From Xylophilus sp. (GTDB lineage: Bacteria > Pseudomonadota > Gammaproteobacteria > Burkholderiales > Burkholderiaceae_C): a DNA stretch of 64,000 nucleotides. Under the pieces are notes generated by a model that was not told the DNA's origin, searched no databases, and saw only the letters and a program-made list of their open reading frames with translations. The position numbers were made by a program, and so were the translations under genes. Positions 37,180-45,212 of the stretch are shown here, piece after piece; position 1 is the stretch's first letter; every line of letters starts with the position of its first letter. The stretch is from contig WNDY01000001.1 in NCBI GenBank assembly GCA_009914555.1, positions 1-64,000 of the forward strand, written 5' to 3'.

Positions 37180-37998
37180 TCAGGTCTGGTCTCCGATCTT
37201 GAAGATGCGCTTGAGCGGGGTCTTCGTCTTCGGGCCGAACCAAGCGTCGTAGATCTTCTGCGCGCTGCCGTCGGCTTCGAGCTCGCGCAGCGTGGTGTTG
37301 ACGAACTCGGTCAGCGCCGTCTCGCCCTTGGGCGCGCCCACGCCGATGTAGTCCTGCGAGATGGCGAAGGGCGGCACCTCCCACTTGGCGCGCTCGGCGG
37401 CCGGCAGCTCGGCCAGCAGGCCGATGAGCTTGGGGCCGTCCTGCGAGATGGCCTGCACCTGGCCGTTGCGCAGCGCGGTGAAGGCGAACGGCGTGTCGTC
37501 GTAGGCCACGAGCGTGGCCTTGGGGTACTTCTCGCGCAGCTGGATCTCGTTGGTCGTGCCCTTGTCCACGCCGATGCGCAGGCTGTTCAGCTGCTCCGGC
37601 GACTTCAGGAAGCCCTTCTTCGCGATGAACTGCGTGCCCGAGGCGAAGTACGGAATGCTGAAGTTGACGACCTGCCTGCGCTCCTCGGTGATCGTGAAGT
37701 TGGCGAACACCAGGTCCACCTTGCCCGAGGTCAGCAGCGGGATGCGGTTGGCCGGGTTGGTCGGCACCAGTTCCAGCTTCACGCCGAGCTTCCTGGCGAG
37801 CGCGCTGGCGTAGTCGACGTCGAGGCCGGTGATCTTCTTGGTCTTGGCGTCGACGAAGCCGAACGGCGGGTTGGCGTCGAAGGCCGCGACGCGCACGACG
37901 CCGGCCTTCTTGATGTCGTCGAGCCGGTCGGCCCACGACAGGGTGGAGACGAGTGCGAGGCCGGCGAGCAGCAGCGCGTTGCGCTGGAATCGGATCAT
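37180..37998 (-). CDS. Amino-acid ABC transporter substrate-binding protein
   Basis: This 272-residue periplasmic protein has a signal peptide (FQRNALLLAGLALVSTLSWA) and the type-3 solute-binding domain. Marks are VVRVAAFDANPPFGFVDAKT, GLDVDYASALARKLGVKLEL, and LVFANFTITEERRQVVNFSI, in which the arginine pair that grips the amino-acid carboxylate usually lies. It heads the transporter operon with two permease genes. Probably specific for a polar amino acid such as glutamate or aspartate; exact ligand not readable. Confidence 0.9.
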   Translation of the reverse strand: MIRFQRNALLLAGLALVSTLSWADRLDDIKKAGVVRVAAFDANPPFGFVDAKTKKITGLDVDYASALARKLGVKLELVPTNPANRIPLLTSGKVDLVFANFTITEERRQVVNFSIPYFASGTQFIAKKGFLKSPEQLNSLRIGVDKGTTNEIQLREKYPKATLVAYDDTPFAFTALRNGQVQAISQDGPKLIGLLAELPAAERAKWEVPPFAISQDYIGVGAPKGETALTEFVNTTLRELEADGSAQKIYDAWFGPKTKTPLKRIFKIGDQT

Positions 37999-38110
37999 GG
38001 TGTGTGTTCCCCTGGAAGATGTGGTGGTTCTCTTTCACTCTCGCCGCAGGCGGCGCCCGACAATGGTAGGGCGCGGGTTCCGCACGGCCTCATGCGGAAT
38101 CCGGATTAGT

Positions 38111-38356
38111 TTATTTGCCGTCTTCGGGGCCGTCGGTGCCGAACTGCTGGGCGAACAGTTCGCGCGCCCGCGCCAGGCCCTCGGGCGTGAAAACGACCGA
38201 CTTGCCGCGGTTGACCGGGTTGTCGATGAAGCCCTGGGCATGCAGACGGTCCATCACGTCCCAGCAGATCGCCTTCCAGGCGCGGTCGCCGTCGTGCAGC
38301 GTGAGATAGAGCAGCGCGAGCGCGGCGCGGTCGATGGCGGCTTCGTCGATGGGCAT
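38111..38356 (-). CDS. Small DUF6429-like protein
   Basis: This 81-residue protein reads DEAAIDRAALALLYLTLHDG, followed by RAWKAICWDVMDRLHAQGFI and KSVVFTPEGLARARELFAQQF. This matches the compact winged-helix-like pattern of DUF6429 proteins (about 80 residues), whose role is unknown. No signal peptide or membrane helix is seen. It sits 12 bp upstream of the DUF72 gene's end and in the same direction. The 112 bp between it and the ABC binding protein hold nothing recognised. Confidence 0.7.
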   Translation of the reverse strand: MPIDEAAIDRAALALLYLTLHDGDRAWKAICWDVMDRLHAQGFIDNPVNRGKSVVFTPEGLARARELFAQQFGTDGPEDGK

Positions 38357-38368
38357 GGGGCAAGGGCT

Positions 38369-39280
38369 TCAGAAGAGCCCCGCATTATCGGTGGGCGCCG
38401 CGCCGAGCAGGCTGGCGAGCCGCCGTGCATTGGTCGGCGCCTCGGTCTTCATCGTGTTGTCGAAGAAGCAGAACACGTCGCGGTGGGCGCGCCGCGGCGG
38501 CCGCAGGTCGGCGATGCGCTTCGCATCCGCAGGCTCGCCGCCCTGCGACCAGTGGCGGATGCGGTCGGCCCAGCGGTCGATCTGCGCGTCGGAATAGCCG
38601 GTCGCATAGAGCTGGTCGGCGCCGTGCAGCCGCAGGTAGGCGAAGTCGGCCGTGATGTCCTCGAACTCCGGCCAGCGGCCGCCGGTGTCGGCGATCACCC
38701 AGGCCACCTTGTACCGGCGCAGCAGGCGCACGAAGGCAGCGTCGGCGAAGCTGGCGTGCCGCACCTCGACCGCATGGCGCACGGCGCCCACGCCGCCGGC
38801 TACGACCAGCGCCCGGCCCTTCATGCGCGGCTCGTGCCGGCGGGCCAGCCGCACGGCGGCGTCCGCATCGTGCGGCAGCAGCGCGAGGAAGGCTTCGAAG
38901 CGGTCGGCATCGAAGGCCATGCTGGGCGGGAACTGCCAGAGGATCGGCCCGAGCTTGGGTCCGAGCGCGAACAGGCCAGAGGCCAGGAAGTTGGCGATCG
39001 GCAGCTCCGGCTTCTCCAGCCGCAGGATGTGGGTGATGTAGCGCGGTGCCTTGACGGTGAAGGCGAAGCCGTCCGGCGTCTCCGACGCCCAGCGCGCATA
39101 GCTCTCGGGCTTTTGCAGCGCGTAGAACGAGCCGTTGAGCTCGATCGCGCGGAACTGCCGCGAGGCATAGGCCAGCTCGCGCGCCTGCGTCAACCCCTGG
39201 GGGTAGAAGGCGCCGCCGCGCCAGGGCGCATAGCGCCAGCCCGAGATGCCGATGCGGATGGAAGCGGGGGTGGCCGTCAT
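38369..39280 (-). CDS. DUF72 (YecE-like) protein
   Basis: This 303-residue protein has a TIM-barrel-like fold of the DUF72 family. It begins IRIGISGWRYAPWRGGAFYP and carries FRAIELNGSFYALQKPESYA, LWQFPPSMAFDADRFEAFLA, YLRLHGADQLYATGYSDAQI and CFFDNTMKTEAPTNARRL. No enzyme activity is established for the family. The gene follows, in the same direction, the secreted hydrolase at 39338 after 57 bp, and precedes the DUF6429-like gene. It is intact. Confidence 0.88.
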   Translation of the reverse strand: MTATPASIRIGISGWRYAPWRGGAFYPQGLTQARELAYASRQFRAIELNGSFYALQKPESYARWASETPDGFAFTVKAPRYITHILRLEKPELPIANFLASGLFALGPKLGPILWQFPPSMAFDADRFEAFLALLPHDADAAVRLARRHEPRMKGRALVVAGGVGAVRHAVEVRHASFADAAFVRLLRRYKVAWVIADTGGRWPEFEDITADFAYLRLHGADQLYATGYSDAQIDRWADRIRHWSQGGEPADAKRIADLRPPRRAHRDVFCFFDNTMKTEAPTNARRLASLLGAAPTDNAGLF

Positions 39281-39337
39281 GGCGGCGAGCTTGCGCGCGC
39301 CGGCCGGGCCGGTTGTGAGAAGCTGTTTTCCGACGAC

Positions 39338-40513
39338 CTACCTGGCGCGCTCGCGCAGCCAGGCGAGCACCGGCGCATAGACCCGCTCGGCCGCCTGTTC
39401 GCCGGCCACCACGTCGAGGTGGCCCCAGCCGTCGAGCACCTGCACCGTCACGTCGCGCGAGCCGCTGGCCTCGGCCGAATGGCGCGCGTTGGCCACCCAG
39501 TCCGGCCCCAGGCCGGTGGAGACGAAGGCCAGCACCGGCGCGTCGAGCCGGCCCCAGCGGTCGTCGATGGGCGTGCGCGGATCGTCGGCATGGTCGGCGA
39601 TGGAGCGCTGGTCCACGTCCTGCACCGCCGGGTACCAGCGGTCGTAGTCCGCCAGCAGCCGGGCCAGCACCCGCGCCTGCGAGAAGCCGCCGTGCAGGTT
39701 GGCCAGGCCGCCGGGCGTCCAGGCGGTCTGCAGCACCTCGGCCAGTTCCTCGCCGACCGTGGCGAAGCGCGCGTCGGACGAGGGCGCGGCGGGGTCGCGC
39801 ACCACGGCCTGCATCAGCCGCTGGCGCCATTCCCAGCCGCGCGAGCCGGCCACGTCGCTCGCCCAGGCGCCCGAGGCGTCGAGCCGGGCCAGCGCCGCCG
39901 CGGCGTCGAACTTCTCGCCGGGCACGCGGTTCTTGAACGGCGCATCGAGCACGACCACGCCGGCGACCGCCTCGGGCGACGTCAGCGCATGCGCGTAGGC
40001 CAGCACGCCGCCGCGGCTGAAGCCGGCGACGAAGAGCCGCTCGCGCCCGGCGAGCCGCCGCGCCTCGGCCGACGCGGCGGCGATGTCGCCGAGGAAGGCC
40101 GGCGTGTCCCAGCCGCGCAGGGCTGCGAGCGCGGCGGGCGGAGCATCGGCCGGCACGGCATGGGTGCGGTAGTCGAGCGTGAAGACTTCCACGCCGCGCG
40201 CGGCCAGGTAGAGCCAGAGGTTGTGCCGCTCGTCGGCCAGCGCGACTTCGCCGTTCATGTTGGTGCCCGGCAGGTAGAGCAGGGTGGCGATGGGCGCGCC
40301 CGGGCCGCGGTAGCGGTGCAGGCCGATGCGGTCGAACGGGCCGCCGGGCGGGCGGGGCAGTGTCCAGGCGGTTTCGCGGACCGGGCTGCCGGCGACCGCG
40401 GCGCGGTCGGAGGTGACGGCGGTCCAGTCGGCCGCCTGTACGACCGGCGCCAGGGCGGCCAGCAGGAGACCGGCGGCAAGGCAGCAGCGGCCAAATACTC
40501 CATTGGGTACCAT
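39338..40513 (-). CDS. Secreted alpha/beta hydrolase
   Basis: This 391-residue protein has a signal peptide (CLAAGLLLAALAPVVQA, cleavage before ADW). The hydrolase core has LLYLPGTNMNGE, a nucleophile elbow VAGFSRGGVLAYAH (Ser in GFSRG), and a final DGWGHLDVV histidine. It may hydrolyse an ester in the periplasm; no closer family is evident. The ATG at 40513 lies inside repeat copy D, so the element supplies the first codons (MVPNGVF), or translation begins at a GTG a few codons later. It is the last gene of the co-directional run that starts at 50576. Confidence 0.75.
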   Translation of the reverse strand: MVPNGVFGRCCLAAGLLLAALAPVVQAADWTAVTSDRAAVAGSPVRETAWTLPRPPGGPFDRIGLHRYRGPGAPIATLLYLPGTNMNGEVALADERHNLWLYLAARGVEVFTLDYRTHAVPADAPPAALAALRGWDTPAFLGDIAAASAEARRLAGRERLFVAGFSRGGVLAYAHALTSPEAVAGVVVLDAPFKNRVPGEKFDAAAALARLDASGAWASDVAGSRGWEWRQRLMQAVVRDPAAPSSDARFATVGEELAEVLQTAWTPGGLANLHGGFSQARVLARLLADYDRWYPAVQDVDQRSIADHADDPRTPIDDRWGRLDAPVLAFVSTGLGPDWVANARHSAEASGSRDVTVQVLDGWGHLDVVAGEQAAERVYAPVLAWLRERAR

Positions 40514-40563
40514 TGTGTAGCGCACGATGTGCGGTCGCCTTCGCGGCATCAGTGGGGGAGTAT
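40495..40563. repeat. Intergenic inverted repeat with ATACTCC/GGAGTAT ends (copy D)
   Basis: ATACTCC at 40495-40501 and GGAGTAT at 40557-40563 are perfect 7-base arms 55 bp apart. The right arm ends ten bases from the stop codon of the osmC-type gene. The left arm lies inside the first codons of the secreted hydrolase. On the minus strand it includes GCGCTACACAATGG just at the hydrolase start, which also looks like a -10 box. The left-end sequence resembles that of copy E. Confidence 0.45.
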
Positions 40564-40573
40564 GTGCCAGCCG

Positions 40574-41113
40574 TCAGCCAGCCGCATGCGAGTCGGTCAG
40601 CCGCACTTCCGACCGGATCTGCTGCGGATTGCACAGCAGGTTGAGGATCGGGCAGGTGCGCTCCACCGCCTCGAACAGTGCGTCGATCTCGGCCTGCGGC
40701 GCGGGCGAATCGATGTGCACCACGTAGCCGATGTCGTGCGGCCAGATCGGCGTGGATTCGTGACCCGGCTTGCCGGCGCGCGGGTCGATCACGCCGTTGA
40801 CCTCGACCTCCAGGCTGGTGAGCGGCACCTGCAGCGTGGCGGCCTGGATCAGGAAGATGTGGGTCACGCAGCTGCCGAGCACGCCGAGCTGCAGCTCGGG
40901 CGAGCTGGGGCCGAGGTCGTAGCCGGCGAAGTCGGGCGGGCTGTCGCTGATGACTTCGTGTCCGCGGATGCGGATGCGCCGGATGCCGCTGCGGCCTTCG
41001 GCCCGCACATGGGCCTGCAGCCGGGCAGGCCCGGCGCTGCCGTCGGCCACGCGTGCGTCGCGGGCGAGCACGGCCTGGCGCTTCTCGGCCAGGTAGTCGT
41101 TGAGGGTGGTCAT
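40574..41113 (-). CDS. OsmC/Ohr-family protein
   Basis: This 179-residue OsmC-fold protein carries the two redox cysteines expected for the family (LGSCVTHIFLIQAATLQVPL and RTCPILNLLCNPQQI). Such proteins reduce organic or fatty hydroperoxides, or have related thiol chemistry. The N-terminus has an extension of about 60 residues (LNDYLAEKRQAVLARDARVA). It lies 36 bp after the CysB-like LysR gene and continues the leftward run. Within a sulfur-scavenging cluster it could handle peroxides from the flavin enzymes or a sulfur intermediate; this is inference. Confidence 0.85.
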   Translation of the reverse strand: MTTLNDYLAEKRQAVLARDARVADGSAGPARLQAHVRAEGRSGIRRIRIRGHEVISDSPPDFAGYDLGPSSPELQLGVLGSCVTHIFLIQAATLQVPLTSLEVEVNGVIDPRAGKPGHESTPIWPHDIGYVVHIDSPAPQAEIDALFEAVERTCPILNLLCNPQQIRSEVRLTDSHAAG

Positions 41114-41149
41114 GGGTGGATTTCGCAGAGGATGGACAGGGAGTTTCGT

Positions 41150-42073
41150 TCAGCCCGCTGTCGCGAAGGCATGCCGGCGCACCTGCGCCTCGTCGAGCAG
41201 CGGCTGGCAGAGTTCGATGAAGCGGTAGTCGAAGGAGCGCAGGTGGCGGCCCTTCTTCACCGCGATCAGCGTGCGGTATTCGGGGAACAGCGTCTCGCCC
41301 GGAATCACGGTGAGCGCCGCGTCGCGCTGCGGGTCGACCGCATGGGGCGCGACGATGCCCACGCCCATGCCGCGTTCGGTGTAGGCCTTGATGATGTCGG
41401 AGTCGATGGCCGTGAGGGCGATGTTGGGCGCCAGGCGCGCGGCCTCGAAGGCCTGGCTGATCTTGTGGCGGGCGAAGGTGCCGATGATGAGCGGGTAGGC
41501 CGCCAGGTCGGCCAGCGTGACCAGCTGGCGCGCGAGCAGCGGATGGCCGTGCGGCACGACCACGGCATGGTGCCAGCGCTCCAGCACGAAGGCGGCGAGG
41601 TCGTCGTGGCCTTCGAGCGTTTCCAGCCCGCCCACGGCCACGTCGGCGGTGCCGGCGCGCAGGCGCTCGACGATGTCGGTCGGGCTGGTGGGAAACAGGT
41701 CGATCTGCACCTGCGGGAACAGCGCGTTGAAACGGCCGGTGGTGTCCGACAGCCGGTAGCGCGCCAGCGTGTGGGTGGTGGCGATGCAGATCGCGCCGCT
41801 GTCGCGGCCGGTGAAGTCGCGCGCGAGCTGCTTGACGTTGTCGAGGTCGCGCAGGATGCGCTCGACGATGCGCAGCATCTCGCGGCCCGGCTCGGTCAGC
41901 CCCAGCAGCCGCTTGCCGTGGCGCACGAAGAGCTGGATGCCCAGCTCGTCCTCCAGGTCGCGGATGTGCTTGCTCACGCCCGAGGGCGACGTGTGCAGCG
42001 CCTCCGACACCTCGGTGAGGTTGAACGACCACCGGGTGGTCTCGCGGAGGATGCGCAGCTGCTGGAAGTTCAT
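41150..42073 (-). CDS. LysR-family regulator, CysB/Cbl type
   Basis: This 307-residue regulator begins MNFQQLRILRETTRWSFNLT and has TSPSGVSKHIRDLEDELGIQ followed by FVRHGKRLLGLTEPGREML. This matches the CysB/Cbl branch, which controls sulfur starvation genes and responds to O-acetylserine or adenosine phosphosulfate. The effector domain keeps the ATTHTLARYRL segment and AYTERGMGVGIVAP. It is encoded at the end of the monooxygenase-rhodanese-TonB cluster in the same direction, so it is probably its regulator. Known Cbl-controlled operons use sulfonates or sulfate esters. Confidence 0.9.
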   Translation of the reverse strand: MNFQQLRILRETTRWSFNLTEVSEALHTSPSGVSKHIRDLEDELGIQLFVRHGKRLLGLTEPGREMLRIVERILRDLDNVKQLARDFTGRDSGAICIATTHTLARYRLSDTTGRFNALFPQVQIDLFPTSPTDIVERLRAGTADVAVGGLETLEGHDDLAAFVLERWHHAVVVPHGHPLLARQLVTLADLAAYPLIIGTFARHKISQAFEAARLAPNIALTAIDSDIIKAYTERGMGVGIVAPHAVDPQRDAALTVIPGETLFPEYRTLIAVKKGRHLRSFDYRFIELCQPLLDEAQVRRHAFATAG

Positions 42074-42167
42074 TGGCGGGACGGGGGCTGTGGGGCCCGC
42101 ACACCTCGGGCCAGCCTGCGAGGCTATGCCGGCCCCGGGCGGCCGGCAACGACGCATTTCGTCGAAA

Positions 42168-43463
42168 CTAATGCGCCAGCCGTTCGCGCAGCGTCGCCGC
42201 GGCGTATTCGCGCGGGTAGATCCCGCGCTCCTGCAGCCGCGGCACGACCAGCTCGACCACGTCGGCCAGCCCGCCGGGCAGGATGTCGCACATGACGACG
42301 AAGCCGTCGGCCGCGCCGCCCTCGAACCACTGCTGCAGCGCATCGGCCACCGCGTCGGCGCTGCCGACCAGCGAGCGCTGGCCGATGGCGCCCTGCTCCA
42401 GGTGGTCGCGCACGGTGCGCCCGCGGTCGGCCAGCTGGGCGGCGAGCGCGTCGGCGAATCCCTGGCGCGGGTTGGCGGCGACGGCCGGGGCGATCAGGTC
42501 CTCGGGGAAGGGCCGCTCCAGCGCGAGCCGTTGCACCGGCACGCCGAGCGCGCGGGCGAAGCGCGCGAGCAGCGCCGGCTCGCCGCCGAGCAGCGCGTCG
42601 AGCCGGGCGCGCTTGCCCCGGGCCTCGGCCTCGGTACGGCCGGTGACGACGATGACGCCGGGGAAGACGCGCGGCCCGCCGTCGGTGCGGCCCAGCGCCG
42701 CGGCGCGCGACTGCAGGTCGGCCCGGTAGGCGCGCGACGCCTCGCGGTCGGCCTGGGCGGTGAAGACCGCATCGGCATGGCGGGCCGCGAGGTCGCGGCC
42801 GCCTTCGGAGCCGCCGGCTTGGAAGATCGCCGGGCGGCCCTGCGGCGTGCGCGGCAGCTGCAGCGGCCCGCGCACCGTGTGGAACGCGCCCGCATGGTCG
42901 ATCGCATGGATGCGCGCCGGGTCGGCGAACAGGCCGCAGGCGGCATCGGCCACCAGTGCGCCGGGCTCCCAGCTGTCCCACAGGCGCCGCACCACGCCGA
43001 CGAACTCGGCGGCGCGGCGGTAGCGGTCTTCGCGCGGGGGCAGGGCCTGGATGTCGAAGTTGCGCGCGGCGCGCTCGTCCCACGAGGTGACCACGTTCCA
43101 GCCGGCGCGGCCCGCGCTCGCATGGTCGAGCGAGGCGATCGCGCGGGCCACCGGGTAGGGCTGCGAGAAGGTGGTGGAGATGCTGGCCACCAGCCCGATG
43201 CGCGTGGTGTGCGCCGCGAGCCCGGCCAGCGTGACCAGCGGGTCGAGCGCCCAGCCCGGGCCGGCCGCCGGGTTCTGCCAGAGCGTGGAATGGTCGGCCA
43301 GGAAGACGGCGTCGAACAGCCCGCGCTCGGCCAGCGCGCCGATCTCGCGGTAGTAGGCCGGGTCGAGGAAGCCGTGCGGCCGGCCTTCGGGCATGCGCCA
43401 GGCGGCCGGATGGATGCCGGCGCTCTGGACGTTGAGCAGCAGGTGGAGCTGGCGCTGCGTCAT
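42168..43463 (-). CDS. LLM-class flavin-dependent monooxygenase (NtaA/SnaA/DszA type)
   Basis: This 431-residue TIM-barrel enzyme uses reduced FMN and oxygen. The N-terminus LHLLLNVQSAGIHPAAWR, the LFDAVFLADHSTLW strand, TTFSQPYPVARAIASLDHAS, AGWNVVTSW and IFQAGGSEGGRDLAARHADA belong to the nitrilotriacetate/dibenzothiophene-sulfone monooxygenase group. Relatives split C-S or C-N bonds. It overlaps the rhodanese gene by four bases (ATGA), so their products are likely to work together, for example release of reduced sulfur and its capture. It needs a flavin reductase; none is in the operon. Confidence 0.92.
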   Translation of the reverse strand: MTQRQLHLLLNVQSAGIHPAAWRMPEGRPHGFLDPAYYREIGALAERGLFDAVFLADHSTLWQNPAAGPGWALDPLVTLAGLAAHTTRIGLVASISTTFSQPYPVARAIASLDHASAGRAGWNVVTSWDERAARNFDIQALPPREDRYRRAAEFVGVVRRLWDSWEPGALVADAACGLFADPARIHAIDHAGAFHTVRGPLQLPRTPQGRPAIFQAGGSEGGRDLAARHADAVFTAQADREASRAYRADLQSRAAALGRTDGGPRVFPGVIVVTGRTEAEARGKRARLDALLGGEPALLARFARALGVPVQRLALERPFPEDLIAPAVAANPRQGFADALAAQLADRGRTVRDHLEQGAIGQRSLVGSADAVADALQQWFEGGAADGFVVMCDILPGGLADVVELVVPRLQERGIYPREYAAATLRERLAH

Positions 43464-45052
43464 GGGAAGTCGCGGAAGGGCAGCGTGTCGTCGGCCGCGA
43501 TCTGCTGCGGCAGCGTGTGCTCCCATGCCATGAGCGCGAGGAAGCGCTCGCGCCAGTCCGGCGCGTCCCATTTCTCGGCCACGGCATCGCGCACCGGGCC
43601 GAAGGCGCCGAGCGTGCCGCGCTCCTGCAGCCGGCCCGCGGCCGCCCAGCCGGCGTTGCCGCCGGCCAGCACGGCCAGCGGCGGCGCGCCGGCGGTCGCG
43701 CCGAAGTCGAGCACCGCCTCCTCGGCCTGCCGCTGCGTCGGCGCGGTGAGCACGAGGCGCCGGCCCGGGAAGGCCGCCGCCAGCTCGGGCAGGCGGGCCT
43801 GCGTCACCAGCCGCGCGCCCGGCACATGGCCGCGCGCGTACTGGGCGCTGGGGGATACATCAGCCAGTACATCGTCAGAGCGCAGGTCTTCATTGCGCAC
43901 TACGACGGTGGTCCCTGGAGTATACGCAGCCTCTGCCGGTGCCGCCCGCACCGACGCCGCCGGCGCCGGGCCGCGCAGGTGGACGAACACCTCGTCCCAG
44001 CCCTGGCGGCGCAGCCAGGCCGCGATGGAGGCGGCGCGCAGGCCCGGCGCGCTGTCGCCGAGCACGATGCGCGCGCGCAGCACGCCGACGTGGCGCGGCG
44101 TCCAGGGCCAGATGCCCTCGTGCGGCACGCTGCGGAAGCCCGCGAGCGGCGCGATGGCGGCCTCCTCCGCCGAGCGGATGTCGAGGAAGAAGGTGCTGCG
44201 CTGCGGCGCCTCGGCGTCCAGGCGGGCGAGCGCTTCGGTGTCGACGGCCTCCACGCCGAAGCGCGCGCGCAGCGCCCGGGCCGCGGCGGCCTCCTGCGCG
44301 TCGGCCTGCGGCAGGCGCGGATGCGCGGCGGGCAGCGGCTCGTGGCCGCCCTGCACGAACGGCAGGCCGGCGAGCTGCCAGGCCTTGGTGCCGTCGCGCA
44401 GGAGGTGGACCGGGTTGGGCAGGCCGGCGTCGCGCAGGCCCTGCGCCGCGGTGATGCTGCGGGTGTAGCCGGCGCAGTGCACGACGATGGCGCGCTGCGG
44501 GTCGGCCACATGGGCCAGGGCCAGCCGCACCGTGTCGGCGCCGGTGGCCTGCACCGCGCCGGGCAGGCTGCGCACCGCGGCCTCGGACGGCGCGCGGGTG
44601 TCGAGGACGAGCGGCGCATCGGCGCGCTTCAGCCAGGCGTCGAGTTCCGGCGCGTTCACGTGGGGCGTGGGGCGGACCCGCTCCAGGAACGTGGCGAACG
44701 CGAGGCCGAAGATGTAGGAGCTGGCATAGGTGGCATGGCCCGCGGCCTGCCAGGCGCGCACGCCGCCCTGCACGACCCGCACGTCGCCGTAGCCCAGCCG
44801 CACGAGGATGCGGCGCCCGCGCTCGGCCAGCGCGCCGCCGTCGCGGTCGAGCACGGCCACCGGCGTGCCGCGGCGCGGCACCAGCAGCGGCGCCTGGCGC
44901 GGCAGCTCGGACAGCGGCACGTGGATGGCCAGCAGCAGCGCGCCCTCGTCCACCAGGTCGGTGGTGTCGCGCACGTCGAGCAGGGCGAACTCGCCGCAGC
45001 CGGTGAGCCGCGCGTGCAGTTCTGAGGAAGTGACAAACGAAGAGGAGGTCAT
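43460..45052 (-). CDS. Four-domain rhodanese-like sulfurtransferase
   Basis: This 530-residue protein has four rhodanese folds. They are at about residues 5-105 (LLDVRDTTDLVDEGA), 130-235 (LVLDTRAPSEAAVRSLPGAV), 270-370 (FFLDIRSAEEAAIAPLAGFR) and 385-485 (VLADVSPSAQYARGHVPGAR). Only domain 2 keeps the active-site cysteine, Cys193 in HCAGYTRS (CxxxxR loop). Domains 1, 3 and 4 have lost it. It probably transfers sulfane sulfur, with the other domains acting as scaffold. It follows the acyl-CoA-dehydrogenase-type gene after 160 bp and overlaps the monooxygenase gene by four bases. A ribosome site (GAGGAGG-like on the minus strand) precedes the ATG. Confidence 0.88.
   Translation of the reverse strand: MTSSSFVTSSELHARLTGCGEFALLDVRDTTDLVDEGALLLAIHVPLSELPRQAPLLVPRRGTPVAVLDRDGGALAERGRRILVRLGYGDVRVVQGGVRAWQAAGHATYASSYIFGLAFATFLERVRPTPHVNAPELDAWLKRADAPLVLDTRAPSEAAVRSLPGAVQATGADTVRLALAHVADPQRAIVVHCAGYTRSITAAQGLRDAGLPNPVHLLRDGTKAWQLAGLPFVQGGHEPLPAAHPRLPQADAQEAAAARALRARFGVEAVDTEALARLDAEAPQRSTFFLDIRSAEEAAIAPLAGFRSVPHEGIWPWTPRHVGVLRARIVLGDSAPGLRAASIAAWLRRQGWDEVFVHLRGPAPAASVRAAPAEAAYTPGTTVVVRNEDLRSDDVLADVSPSAQYARGHVPGARLVTQARLPELAAAFPGRRLVLTAPTQRQAEEAVLDFGATAGAPPLAVLAGGNAGWAAAGRLQERGTLGAFGPVRDAVAEKWDAPDWRERFLALMAWEHTLPQQIAADDTLPFRDFP
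43852..43923. repeat. AT-richer segment inside the rhodanese gene resembling the dispersed repeats (copy E)
   Basis: GGGATAC (43852-43858) and GGAGTAT (43917-43923) enclose about 72 bp with clearly lower GC than the surrounding gene. On the minus strand the order ATACTCCA, ACCA, GTAGTGCGCA and ATG follows copy D closely. The segment is read in frame as the linker and first strand of rhodanese domain 4, roughly residues 377-400. It may be chance or an in-frame copy of the element. Confidence 0.3.
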
Positions 45053-45186
45053 ATCGGTTCTCTCATGGCGTTGCGCATTGCCGACGGCGTGCGAGTCAGC
45101 ATGGCCCAGCCCAGCGGACGCCGCGCAAGGGCCGCCCCGCAGCGTCGGCGTCGCCCCCCTGCCCGCAGCGCGAAGAGAGAAGGGGG

Positions 45187-45203
45187 GAGCGGCAATGCCG
45201 CTC
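45187..45203. terminator. Hairpin after the acyl-CoA-dehydrogenase-type gene
   Basis: GAGCGGC, AAT, GCCGCTC form a perfect 7-bp stem with a 3-base loop, flanked by a C/G-rich pair (CCCCCC near 45156 and GGGGGG at 45182-45187). On the minus strand, the transcript direction, it begins about ten bases after the stop codon at 45213 and is followed by a C- and T-rich tract. It is probably a terminator or attenuator between this gene and the rhodanese gene. The rest of the 160-bp gap (45053-45212) holds no gene. Confidence 0.6.
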
Positions 45204-45212
45204 GGGGGGTTG

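Noticed and set aside
37829..42295. A 1,488-codon open frame on the plus strand opposite the DUF72, hydrolase, OsmC and LysR genes
   Set aside because: It is an antisense shadow in very GC-rich DNA. It has no recognisable domain, is rich in Arg, Gly and Ala, and the opposite strand carries five well-supported genes.
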